This document shows positions 28,362 through 36,705 of a stretch of 64,000 nt of DNA, one piece after another. Numbering within the stretch: position 1 is the first letter of the stretch; each line of letters starts with the position of its first letter. This DNA is from Chitinophaga pinensis (GTDB lineage Bacteria; Bacteroidota; Bacteroidia; UKL13-3): NCBI GenBank assembly GCA_945861965.1, contig CAMAWM010000004.1:32403-96402 (forward strand), in the 5' to 3' direction. The notes below the pieces were generated by a model, which saw only the letters and a list, made by a program, of their open reading frames with translations, was not told the DNA's origin and searched no databases. A program made the translations under genes and the position numbers.

Positions 28362-29600
28362 ATGAAACATTTCAATAAAAAATATATTCTCAAATTTATT
28401 GTACTACGTTTTTCGTTAGTAGTTGCAATTTTTTTATTCGCAATTCGAATTTCTTTTGCTCAACTAGATAATACTTATCTGCAAGACAAAATTTCAATAA
28501 ATCAGTCTGATAGTGCAAAAATAGGTTTGAATATAAATGTATTTAATTACATGCGCAACACTGAGTATTTTAATAACATAGAAAAAGGAAGAACGCTATT
28601 TGGTTATCAATTAAATCCTAAGATATTTTATTCTCCCAATCGATACATAAAAATCGAAACTGGACTATTTTTAAGAAATGATTTTGGCGGCCCAAATCCT
28701 TACACATACGCAACTCCAACACTTACAATCAAAACAGAATACCGTAATTTGTCTATGTTGTTTGGCACATTAGAAGGCGCTTTGAGCCATAGAATTATTG
28801 AACCAATGTTTGATATATCTGCAGCAATTGAAAAGCGAATTGAAAATGGATTTCAATTAAAATATGAAAACTCAAAAACGTTTTTTGATACGTGGATTAA
28901 TTGGGAAAAATTTATTGAAAGAAACTCTCCATTTAAAGAAGAATTTACAGTTGGATTGAATTTACAAAAAGTCGTTTTATACAAAAATAAAACAATTCAA
29001 ATTGAAAACTCAAACACTAATTCATCGAATGCTGAAACAAAAAATAGCTTTAGTTTTAGTCCAATTATTCAAGTAATGGCTAAGCATCGTGGAGGCCAAA
29101 TAGACTTAGACACAACAAATAAATTTTATGTAAAAATTAATTCAGCTATTGGATTTAGATTGTCAAAAAAATTCAACATTTCAAACACCAATCACAAAGG
29201 ATTTATAAAAGAATTGAGAATTGAACCTTATTATCTTTTGTACAAAGAAAATTCAAATTCCGGAATGCCTTTTACTGATGGCAATGCCTATTATTTAAAT
29301 GCATTAATTAAAACAAATCATTTCGGATTGATGCTTAGTTATTGGTTGGCTAAGAACTTTATTGCTCCAAACGGGACTTCAATTTATCAAATTCAGTCAG
29401 CTGATAATCCAATTTATTTTTCGTCAGAAGGAAAACGCGAATTGCTTTTTTTCAGACTTTTGTATGAAAAACCACTTTTTAATAAATTATTTATGACTGC
29501 TAGGTTTGAGCCATTTTATGATTTTAAAAGCTCGCAAATTGATTTTTCGTACTCTTTTTATTTAAGCTACAATATGGATTTTAAATTGTCAAAAAACTAA
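28362..29600 (+). CDS. Predicted outer-membrane beta-barrel protein of unknown function
   Basis: A 412-residue protein with a long positively charged signal peptide ending near ISFAQ. The body alternates hydrophobic and polar residues in stretches of about ten, as in amphipathic strands (IKIETGLFLRNDF, GFQLKYENSK, FFRLLYEKPLF, FSYSFYLSYNMDFKL). The sequence GLNLQKVVLYK repeats this style. The last strand ends a few residues before the stop. It looks like a porin or PorP/SprF-like barrel, but I do not recognise a specific family and see no peptidoglycan-binding domain. The start lies 2 bp after the stop of the CCG iron-sulfur gene, so the two are co-transcribed. Confidence 0.78.
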   Translation: MKHFNKKYILKFIVLRFSLVVAIFLFAIRISFAQLDNTYLQDKISINQSDSAKIGLNINVFNYMRNTEYFNNIEKGRTLFGYQLNPKIFYSPNRYIKIETGLFLRNDFGGPNPYTYATPTLTIKTEYRNLSMLFGTLEGALSHRIIEPMFDISAAIEKRIENGFQLKYENSKTFFDTWINWEKFIERNSPFKEEFTVGLNLQKVVLYKNKTIQIENSNTNSSNAETKNSFSFSPIIQVMAKHRGGQIDLDTTNKFYVKINSAIGFRLSKKFNISNTNHKGFIKELRIEPYYLLYKENSNSGMPFTDGNAYYLNALIKTNHFGLMLSYWLAKNFIAPNGTSIYQIQSADNPIYFSSEGKRELLFFRLLYEKPLFNKLFMTARFEPFYDFKSSQIDFSYSFYLSYNMDFKLSKN

Positions 29601-29624
29601 AATTTAGTTGGTTTTTAGACATAA

Positions 29625-29647
29625 AAAACTCCTATAAAAGGAGTTTT
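29625..29647. terminator. Bidirectional hairpin terminator before tRNA-Cys
   Basis: AAAACTCCT and AGGAGTTTT form a perfect 9-bp stem with the loop ATAAA. The plus strand continues TAATTTTT and the minus strand is also T-rich. It closes the barrel-gene transcript from the left and the tRNA transcript from the right. Confidence 0.75.
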
Positions 29648-29655
29648 AATTTTTG

Positions 29656-29726
29656 AGGTACCGAGCAGATTCGAACTGCTGTAGAGGCTTTTGCAGAGCC
29701 TTGCCTAGCCTCTCGGCCACGGTACC
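29656..29726 (-). tRNA. tRNA-Cys (anticodon GCA)
   Basis: On the minus strand a complete cloverleaf can be folded. The acceptor stem GGTACCG pairs perfectly with CGGTACC, with U as discriminator base. The D arm is GCC...GGC, the anticodon stem AGGCT/AGCCT carries the 7-base loop CTGCAAA (anticodon GCA), and the T arm is AGCAG/CTGCT with loop TTCGAAT. CCA is not encoded, as is common in Bacteroidota. Length 71 nt. It is a single tRNA between a terminator hairpin and the DUF4920 lipoprotein gene on the other strand. Confidence 0.95.
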
Positions 29727-29800
29727 AAACAATGCGACAAATATATGTCAATTTTAATTGATTAAAAATATTTTCTTTGTAGAAAAAATCAAAGCACAAA

Positions 29801-30286
29801 ATGAAACAAATAATTATAGCTTCAATACTATTTTTTGTATTGTTTTCATGCGGAAACAATACGAAAACTCAAAACAAACAAGTTGCAGACAGTTCCATTT
29901 CCATGTTTTTTGGCGAAAAAATAAACGAAGAAGGTGCTATCAGCATGTCTGAAATTGCAAGCAAAATGGGCACTAACACTGAAATGAAATTAAAAATCAA
30001 AGGCGAAGTTGATAATGTGTGTCAGAAAAAAGGATGTTGGATGAATATTAAAAATCCTACTGGCGAAAGTATGAATGTATCGTTTAAAGATTATGGATTT
30101 TTTATGCCAATGGATTGTGCAGGAAAAACTGCAATTATTGAAGGCGTAGCAAGTTTAGAAGAAACCTCTATTGAAAGATTGAAAGAACTTGCCAGAGACG
30201 AAAAACAACCAAAAGAAATTGTTGATGCAATAACCAAAACTAAGCGCGAATTAGTGTTTGAAGCCTTTGGAGTTATCTTAAAATAA
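29801..30286 (+). CDS. DUF4920 lipoprotein
   Basis: A 161-residue lipoprotein. The signal ends in the lipobox LFSC, with C17 as the acylated residue. The mature domain matches the DUF4920 family: FFGEKINEEGAIS at the start, VDNVCQKKGCWMNI (two cysteines followed by Trp), NVSFKDYGFFMPMDCAGK, and a C-terminal helical region ending FEAFGVIL. The function of the family is not known; its conserved cysteines and GCWM motif suggest metal or redox binding, which is inference. It is the first gene of a same-strand run with a CxxCH lipoprotein and a secreted CxxCH protein. Confidence 0.85.
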   Translation: MKQIIIASILFFVLFSCGNNTKTQNKQVADSSISMFFGEKINEEGAISMSEIASKMGTNTEMKLKIKGEVDNVCQKKGCWMNIKNPTGESMNVSFKDYGFFMPMDCAGKTAIIEGVASLEETSIERLKELARDEKQPKEIVDAITKTKRELVFEAFGVILK

Positions 30287-30299
30287 TTTATCGCAATTG

Positions 30300-30782
30300 A
30301 TGAAAAAAGGAATTTTCTCTGTTTTTATTTCCGTTTTTATATTGATTATAACTGACGCTTGTTCAAACAACAAAAACTCGACTACAGAATCAGAAATAGA
30401 ACAATCCGAACAATATATAAAAACGCAACAAGGAACAATTTTAGATCCAAATAAACCAAAAGCAATGGCGTTAATGATGAGGCAAATGGCATCAAATGCA
30501 GACAGCATGAAATCCATTTTATTGTCGGGAAAAAGTATTGATTCTTTACGTTTTCCATTTATTCGTTTTTATCTTGCCGAACCAACAGATCCTAGCGTTT
30601 TAGAGCCCTTGTTTTATGAAAATGCGCGATTATTTCAGCATGACTATAAAAATATTTTTATCGAAAAAAACAATCAAATTATAGCGTTCAATACAATGGT
30701 TGGAAAATGTATAAATTGTCACGAAAATTATTGTAACGGTCCTTTAAAACGTATCAAAAAACTACTTATAGAATCTAAATAG
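30300..30782 (+). CDS. Lipoprotein with one C-terminal c-type heme motif (CINCH)
   Basis: A 160-residue lipoprotein from ATG 30300 (a TTG lies one codon earlier). The signal peptide ends at the lipobox TDAC, with C21 acylated. The middle contains MALMMRQMASNADSMKSILL, an amphipathic helix with many Met. Near the C-terminus CINCHENYC supplies a CxxCH heme-attachment motif (residues 137-141) with a further cysteine. It resembles the small cytochrome c-like lipoproteins of Bacteroidota, but I do not recognise the family. It starts 13 bp after the DUF4920 gene. A role in periplasmic electron transfer is inferred from the motif only. Confidence 0.72.
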   Translation: MKKGIFSVFISVFILIITDACSNNKNSTTESEIEQSEQYIKTQQGTILDPNKPKAMALMMRQMASNADSMKSILLSGKSIDSLRFPFIRFYLAEPTDPSVLEPLFYENARLFQHDYKNIFIEKNNQIIAFNTMVGKCINCHENYCNGPLKRIKKLLIESK

Positions 30783-30860
30783 GTTTACATTTTTAAAAAC
30801 TATTTGAATGAATTTTCGGTATTCTTGTGTATTAATTAACTTGAATAAAATGTATTTACT

Positions 30861-31994
30861 ATGAACACCTTTACATTAAAAAAAATTGTCGCCATTTTAT
30901 TTATCTCTACACTTATAAGTTTAACCGCAACTGTTATTAGCTATACCTCTGGCGGACCGGCTGGATATAGCAATGCACCAGGAGGATCCAATTGCACATC
31001 GTGTCACAATTCATATCCATTACAAAGCAGTGGAGGATCTTGGAGCAACATTTCACTTTCGCAATTATCGCCTTACGGATCGGGCACAAGTTCCTATCCT
31101 TATAGATTTACTTTGAGTATAAACAATCCTGGGCATTCTAAAATCGGGTTTCAACTTTGCGTATTGCCGCCATCTGCCATTTCTACAACCGCAAGCATCG
31201 GTACATTGTCAGTTCCTTCAATCAGCACAGGATTAATTCAAACCGTTACTTCCGGAAACAGGCAATATCTTGGACATACATCAAGCGGTACAACAACCAG
31301 TGCAGGATTAATTTCGTGGACATTTAATTGGGTTCCTCCTACAAGTGCTTATACTGGAAATACAAATTTTTATGTGGTAATAAATTCTACTAATTCAAGT
31401 AGTTCAACAATTGGTGATTCTATTTATTTTAAATTATTTACCCTAAATGTATTGCCAGTAAAATGGAATGATTTCAATGCAGAGTTTATTAATAAAGATG
31501 TAAAAATTAATTGGAGTACAGCTTCAGAAATAAACAACAATTACTTTGAAGTTGAACGAAGCGTTAATCAAGTTGAATGGAATTCAATTGGAACTGTTAA
31601 AGCAATTGGAAATAGCAATGTGCTTAACAGGTATGAATTTATTGATTCCGAAATTAAAAATCTGCCAACGTATGACAAAAATATTTTTTATAGAATCAAA
31701 CAAATTGATTTCGATGGCGAGTTTGAATATTCAACTATTTTTTGTGTAAATAATATTGCGCTAGAAGAAATTACTTTGAACAATTTTAGCAACAATCAAA
31801 TAGTAGCTATTCATTCAAAATCGGCAATCAAATCAATTCGATTGATTGACAATGCTGGCAAATCTATAAGAAGCCAATACGAAAGCAATGGGCAAGTTAA
31901 TTTTGACATTTCAGGCATAAGTCAAGGGATGTATTTTTTGCAAATTGAGACTATCAATACCACTCAGCTAAAAAAAATATTGATTAACCAATAG
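30861..31994 (+). CDS. Secreted protein with choice-of-anchor V-type domain, CxxCH motif and type IX sorting domain
   Basis: A 377-residue extracellular protein. The hydrophobic signal spans residues 8-30. The mature start GGPAGYSNAPGGSNCTSCH carries a CxxCH motif (45-49) of the pattern seen in the choice-of-anchor V (Reelin-like) family, so it may bind heme c. A beta-rich domain runs to about 200. An FN3-like segment follows (WSTASEINNNYFEVERS and FYRIKQIDFDGEFEYS, typical of T9SS proteins just before the sorting domain). The C-terminus (SIRLIDNAGKSI, ISQGMYFLQIETI) is a type A sorting domain. No enzymatic residues are visible. It follows the heme-lipoprotein gene by 78 bp. Confidence 0.82.
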   Translation: MNTFTLKKIVAILFISTLISLTATVISYTSGGPAGYSNAPGGSNCTSCHNSYPLQSSGGSWSNISLSQLSPYGSGTSSYPYRFTLSINNPGHSKIGFQLCVLPPSAISTTASIGTLSVPSISTGLIQTVTSGNRQYLGHTSSGTTTSAGLISWTFNWVPPTSAYTGNTNFYVVINSTNSSSSTIGDSIYFKLFTLNVLPVKWNDFNAEFINKDVKINWSTASEINNNYFEVERSVNQVEWNSIGTVKAIGNSNVLNRYEFIDSEIKNLPTYDKNIFYRIKQIDFDGEFEYSTIFCVNNIALEEITLNNFSNNQIVAIHSKSAIKSIRLIDNAGKSIRSQYESNGQVNFDISGISQGMYFLQIETINTTQLKKILINQ

Positions 31995-32025
31995 TTAAAA
32001 AATATCTTCTGTTTATATTTAAAAA

Positions 32026-32056
32026 AAACGGGGCTGCTTTGCAGCAAACCCCGTTT
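32026..32056. terminator. GC-rich bidirectional hairpin terminator
   Basis: Outer arms AAACGGGG and CCCCGTTT are perfect; inside, GCTGC/GCAGC can form a second stem around TTT. An A run precedes it and a T-rich stretch lies on the other strand. It lies between the sorting-domain gene and the convergent RND permease. Confidence 0.7.
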
Positions 32057-32070
32057 AACCTATGAAACAA

Positions 32071-32122
32071 ATTGCACCTCTACCCAAAGGTGCAATACCT
32101 TATTAACGCAATTTTGTGCGTT
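32071..32122. terminator. Two further hairpins at the 3' end of the RND gene
   Basis: ATTGCACCT (32071-32079) pairs with AGGTGCAAT (32088-32096). AACGCA (32105-32110) pairs with TGCGTT (32117-32122), ending one base before the stop codon of the convergent RND permease. Together with the hairpin at 32026 they form a cluster of three stem-loops within 97 bp. Confidence 0.5.
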
Positions 32123-35100
32123 TTATTTTTTAAAATAATATTTTTCTTTTAGTTTATATGAAATAAGTAACATCGAAGGCACAAGAATCAATGTTAAAAA
32201 GGTTGCAAAACTTAAGCCAAAAATTAATGTCCAAGATAATGGCCCCCAAAATGCCACACTGTCACCTCCAATATGAATATGCGGATTTAGTTCACTAAAC
32301 AAAGTTGCAAAGTCCATATTTAAACCTACTGCAAGTGGAACCAATCCTAACATAGTTGCAGATGCGGTCAAAATTACCGGAGTCATTCGTGTTCTACCTG
32401 CCTCAATCAATGCTTCTTTTAAAGGTACACCTTGCTCAAGTAAATTATCAGAAAACTCAACTAATAGAATTCCGTTTCGCACAACAATTCCTGCAAGCGC
32501 CACTATTCCAATTCCGGTCATTATAATTGAAATTTGCATATTAAAAATTGAAAAGCCAAGAAGTACTCCGATTATACTGAATGCAATTTCGGTAATTATA
32601 ATAATTGGTTTTGATATCGAATTAAATTGTGTAACCATAATTAAAAAAATCAATCCAAGCGATATCATTAAGGCTCTTCCTAAAAACGTACCGGTTTCTT
32701 TTTGTTGTTCTTGCTCCCCTGTCATATCTACCTTTACACTTGATGGAAGTGCATAATGGCTGACAGCTTTTTTAACTTTGTCTACAATTTCGTTGGCATT
32801 GTAACCAGTTAAAATATTGGATGCAAGCGTTACCATTCGTTTTTGATTTTTGCGATTAATTCCTCCATACGTTTGGCTGTATTTTAAAGTTGCTACAGAT
32901 GCAAGCGGAATACTTCGCAACAATCCATTCATATTCATATCGCGAAAGGTAATTTTTAAATTCATCAGCGCATTTATATTGTTTCGCTGATCAAATTTGT
33001 ATCGTAATTGAATGGGATAATCCTCGTTTGCAGCTTTAAATTTAGAAGCTTCAAAACCAAAAATTGCTCCGCGTAATGCTTGTCCAATTTGCGCTGTACT
33101 AATTCCTTCCCTGTTTGCACGTTCACGATTTACCTCAATTAATATTTCTGGTTTGTTCGTTATTAAATCTGTTTTTAATTCTTCAATTCCAGGAATTTGC
33201 AATGAATCAAGGTATCGTTTTATATCTCCCGAAATCAATATTAATTCATCAAACTCATCTCCGGTAATTTCAATGTTTACTGGTTTTCCGACTGGTGGTC
33301 CGTTTTGTTCCTGTTCGGTTGTAACCTGTGCGCCTGGAATTCCTTTTATTGCTGAACGAATACTGTCTAAATATTTTTGAGTTGACTCACCATTTCTTTC
33401 AGCAAATGGAACAAATGCAACAGTTACTTTACCAAGATGCGATTGCGCTCCAGCTTCAAATTGCGTAGGATTCCCAGCTCCAATTGCCACATTTGAAATG
33501 ATGGATTCAACCATTGGATTGCTATCACCAACTACCTCATAAATTCTATTTTCAACTATTTTTGTTATTGAATCTGTATATACCTGATCAGTTCCAATTG
33601 GCATTTGAATGTAGGTAAATGAAAAATTGGGTTCGCTTTTTGGAAAAAAAACCACTTTTGGAGAACGAACCATAGTTAATACAACACTTGAAATTAATAA
33701 CACAATTGTTGCCAATAATACTCCAATTGGCCTACGACCTACCAATGTCCATGAAATTATTTTTTTGTAACTATTTTGAACACTTGGCCAAGTTTTCTCT
33801 TGGAAATTTTTTATCCATTTGTATAAAACAAAACGATTGAGTGAGTACAATGCAAAAAGTGTAAGTGCAAAATTTCCAAAACCAACGTTTTTCCCTAAGT
33901 ATGAAAGCAAAACAATTACTCCAAATACAATGGCAGTAATTTTATATCCTTTTTTATTTTTTCGTTTTGCATCCATTTCAGCTTTTGTTTTCATAAAATC
34001 AACAGCAAATACTGGATTGATAATATACGCAACCAACAAAGACGCAAGCAATGTTACGATTAAGGTTATAGGCAAATAAAACATGAATTTTCCAATGACT
34101 CCTTGCCAAAATGCAAGTGGAATAAATGGTGCAAGTGTAGTTAGTGTGCCTGTTAAAACTGGAACAAAAACTTCGCCTGTGGCTAATTTAGCAGCCGTTT
34201 TAATTGGCATTTTTCCGTCATCAAAAATTCGATGTGTATTTTCAATTACAACAATTGCATCGTCAACCACAATGCCTAATGCAAGTAAAAACGAAAACAA
34301 TACAATCATGTTTAATGTGAATCCAATAAATGGCATTACCAAAAATGCAATTGCCATCGATAGCGGTACCGAAAGCGCAACAAAAATTGCATTGGTAGCA
34401 CCCATAAAAAACATAAGAATGACTGTAACCAAAATAAATCCGATGATTATGGTATTCATCAAATCGTCCAATGTAACTCGAGTCTTGCTCGATTGGTCTC
34501 CTGTAATATTTACATGCAATGTTTTAGGAAATTGCGATTCCTTCATTTCGTCACATATTTTATGAATTTTGTCTGAAGCATCAATTAAATTCTGACCGCT
34601 TTTTTTAACAATATTTAAAGTGATTACATTATGATGCTGTAGGCGAGCAAAACTTTCTTGCTCTTTAAATCCATCTGTTACGCTTGCAATGTCTTTTAAA
34701 TATACAATTGCTCCGTTGCCTCCGCGAATGACCAAATCGCCAATTTTGTTTGCGTCTGAATATTGTCCTACAATATTTATTTCTCGTTTCAATGAACCCA
34801 TATTCACTGCTCCTGCGCTCATGGTAACATTTTCATTGCCAATTGCACTCATTACATCATAGAAAGTAACATCGGCTACTTGCATTTTGTACATGTCTAT
34901 ATCAACCTTAATTTCTCTATTCAATGCACCAACAATATCAGCACGTGTAATCTCTTTTAAACCTTCAATTTGATCTTGAATAATTGAGGCATAGTTTTTT
35001 ATTTTATCCAAAGGAAAATCGCCTGAAAGATGTACAAACATGATGGGCATTTGCGATACATCAATTTCAGAAACGCGTGGCTCTTGAGTAAGTACAGTTG

Positions 35101-35479
35101 GCAATTCTTTTCTGATTTTATCAACCTCATCTTTTACTTTCTGTTTGGCCTTCATCACATCCTGATCGGTATTGAATTCAACCGTTACAACTGAAAAATT
35201 CTGTTGTGATTTGCTGGTAACTTTTTTTACTCCCGAAATTGATTTTACTCCTTTTTCGATGTGTTTAGTTACAATATTTTCCATATCCTTTGGAGAGGTT
35301 CCCATCTGAACTGTACTAACAATTATCTGCGGAAAAACGACTTCAGGAAATTGTTCTTTCGGCAAATTATTATAACTCATTAGCCCGGCAAGAGTGATAA
35401 TAACCGTCATTACATAAATGCTGGTTTTATTATTTATAGCCCAATTTGAAGGCTTGAATTCTTTTATTTTATCTAACAT
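32123..35479 (-). CDS. RND efflux permease (AcrB/MexF-like, HAE1-type)
   Basis: A 1118-residue inner-membrane proton-driven pump that captures substrates from the membrane or periplasm. The N-terminal helix WAINNKTSIYVMTVIITLAG starts the usual 12-helix RND layout with two large periplasmic domains. The middle helix region has FSFLLALGIVVDDAIVVIEN, with the two adjacent aspartates of the proton relay (VVDDAIV), and a C-terminal GIVVRNGILLVEF helix carries the partner region. An unusual insertion of about 60 residues (MKTKAEMDAKRKNKKGYK with extra hydrophobic helices) lies in the middle of the first half, so the protein is longer than the typical 1030-1050. It is the last gene of a tetR-tolC-adaptor-RND unit. 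Confidence 0.93.
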   Translation of the reverse strand: MLDKIKEFKPSNWAINNKTSIYVMTVIITLAGLMSYNNLPKEQFPEVVFPQIIVSTVQMGTSPKDMENIVTKHIEKGVKSISGVKKVTSKSQQNFSVVTVEFNTDQDVMKAKQKVKDEVDKIRKELPTVLTQEPRVSEIDVSQMPIMFVHLSGDFPLDKIKNYASIIQDQIEGLKEITRADIVGALNREIKVDIDMYKMQVADVTFYDVMSAIGNENVTMSAGAVNMGSLKREINIVGQYSDANKIGDLVIRGGNGAIVYLKDIASVTDGFKEQESFARLQHHNVITLNIVKKSGQNLIDASDKIHKICDEMKESQFPKTLHVNITGDQSSKTRVTLDDLMNTIIIGFILVTVILMFFMGATNAIFVALSVPLSMAIAFLVMPFIGFTLNMIVLFSFLLALGIVVDDAIVVIENTHRIFDDGKMPIKTAAKLATGEVFVPVLTGTLTTLAPFIPLAFWQGVIGKFMFYLPITLIVTLLASLLVAYIINPVFAVDFMKTKAEMDAKRKNKKGYKITAIVFGVIVLLSYLGKNVGFGNFALTLFALYSLNRFVLYKWIKNFQEKTWPSVQNSYKKIISWTLVGRRPIGVLLATIVLLISSVVLTMVRSPKVVFFPKSEPNFSFTYIQMPIGTDQVYTDSITKIVENRIYEVVGDSNPMVESIISNVAIGAGNPTQFEAGAQSHLGKVTVAFVPFAERNGESTQKYLDSIRSAIKGIPGAQVTTEQEQNGPPVGKPVNIEITGDEFDELILISGDIKRYLDSLQIPGIEELKTDLITNKPEILIEVNRERANREGISTAQIGQALRGAIFGFEASKFKAANEDYPIQLRYKFDQRNNINALMNLKITFRDMNMNGLLRSIPLASVATLKYSQTYGGINRKNQKRMVTLASNILTGYNANEIVDKVKKAVSHYALPSSVKVDMTGEQEQQKETGTFLGRALMISLGLIFLIMVTQFNSISKPIIIITEIAFSIIGVLLGFSIFNMQISIIMTGIGIVALAGIVVRNGILLVEFSDNLLEQGVPLKEALIEAGRTRMTPVILTASATMLGLVPLAVGLNMDFATLFSELNPHIHIGGDSVAFWGPLSWTLIFGLSFATFLTLILVPSMLLISYKLKEKYYFKK

Positions 35480-35549
35480 ATAGTGAGTGTTATGTTTTTC
35501 CGACTGATTAAAAACTACTTAAATTTGAAAATTTTTTTGATGCAAAACA

Positions 35550-36689
35550 TTAAAATTTTACAGCTACTCCATCGTTCAAATCTTCGTAACCTAGAGTAAT
35601 AACATGTTCGCCAATTTGAAGTCCAGAAATAATTTCGGCTTTGTCATTATAAGTTACTCCTACTTGTACTTCTCTTTTATTGGCTGTGTTTTTTGCTCCA
35701 ACTTTAGTGGCTACAAAAACAAAAGATTTTCCTCCGCTATTCTGAATGCAATTTACAGGAACAACAATTGAATTTGGTTTGCTGTAATCAATTACCTTCA
35801 CTATTGCAATCATGTTAGGCAAATAATCTTGATCGCTTGGCAATTGCACTTCAACATTAAAAGTACGATTTAATTGGCTAATAGATTTGCCGCTGTAACT
35901 AACTTTTGAACGAAGTGATTTATTGATATCCGGAAACTCAAGCAACACTTCATTGCCTTCTTTTATTCTGCTTGCATAATTTTCAGCTATATCTGCTTTC
36001 ACTTTTAATTTGTCAATATTTACAACGCGAAATGCAGCTTGCATAGGCGATGCCATTTGCCCTACTTTCACCATCACATCGTCAATTGTTCCGTTAATTG
36101 GCGATTTTATTTTAGTCATTTCTAAAGTTTCATGCATTACTGCAAGTTGTTTTTCCATAGATTCTTTTTGTGTTTTTGACTGCAAAAATTGCATCTCAGT
36201 TCCAATGCCTTTTTCCCAAAGACTTTTTTGGCGATTGTACACATCAACTGCAAGTAAATATTGCGATCGCATGGATGCATATTGAGCAGTTTGAGCATCG
36301 TTGTATATTTCAGCTAACACTTCATTTTCTTTTACTTTGCTTCCTGCTTTAACAAATATTTTTGTGATTGGTCCTTGTCCTTTTGGCATCAATAAAATAT
36401 TTGCATCGCCATCCACTCTTCCCTGAACATCAATAAAATGTTCAAACGTTGAAGTTTGAATTGATGCAATTGCAACCGGAACAACTTTTTCATTTGTTTC
36501 TATCTGATCGCCATTTTTAATTATTTCTTCTTCTAATGTTTTTATCTCTGAAGCCAATTCCGACTGTTGTGCTTTTAGTTTTTCTAACTTTACTTTTCTT
36601 TCGTTCATTTCATCGCTACTGCCACAAGACGAAAGCAGAATAACAGATAAGGAAACTGAATAAATAAGAAAATGTTTTAAATTTTTCAT
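35550..36689 (-). CDS. RND efflux periplasmic adaptor lipoprotein (HlyD/MFP family)
   Basis: A 379-residue membrane fusion protein joining the pump to the outer-membrane channel. I take the ATG at 36689, which gives the lipoprotein signal MKNLKHFLIYSVSLSVILLS with C22 in SSCGSS. An ATG 11 codons upstream would overlap the tolC stop and gives a poorer signal. A coiled-coil stretch (about residues 30-60, KLEKLKAQQSELASEIK) precedes the lipoyl/barrel part: VDGDANILLMPKGQGPITKIFVKAGSKVKENEVLAEIYND, split by a helical hairpin (residues 125-180), then INGTIDDVMVKVGQMASPM. The order of genes (tolC upstream, RND downstream) supports the role. Confidence 0.93.
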   Translation of the reverse strand: MKNLKHFLIYSVSLSVILLSSCGSSDEMNERKVKLEKLKAQQSELASEIKTLEEEIIKNGDQIETNEKVVPVAIASIQTSTFEHFIDVQGRVDGDANILLMPKGQGPITKIFVKAGSKVKENEVLAEIYNDAQTAQYASMRSQYLLAVDVYNRQKSLWEKGIGTEMQFLQSKTQKESMEKQLAVMHETLEMTKIKSPINGTIDDVMVKVGQMASPMQAAFRVVNIDKLKVKADIAENYASRIKEGNEVLLEFPDINKSLRSKVSYSGKSISQLNRTFNVEVQLPSDQDYLPNMIAIVKVIDYSKPNSIVVPVNCIQNSGGKSFVFVATKVGAKNTANKREVQVGVTYNDKAEIISGLQIGEHVITLGYEDLNDGVAVKF

Positions 36690-36705
36690 GTATGATTTTT
36701 TATTT

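Noticed and set aside
29632..29859. A 75-codon minus-strand open frame over tRNA-Cys
   Set aside because: It runs through the tRNA gene and a terminator and its product has no recognisable pattern; it is a chance frame.
32062..32106. A 14-codon frame (MKQIAPLPKGAIPY) between hairpins, as a leader peptide
   Set aside because: No gene follows on the plus strand that it could regulate, since the next gene is convergent.
34083..34565. A 160-codon plus-strand open frame inside the RND permease gene
   Set aside because: It is fully antisense to a clear membrane transporter and shows no protein-like motif.
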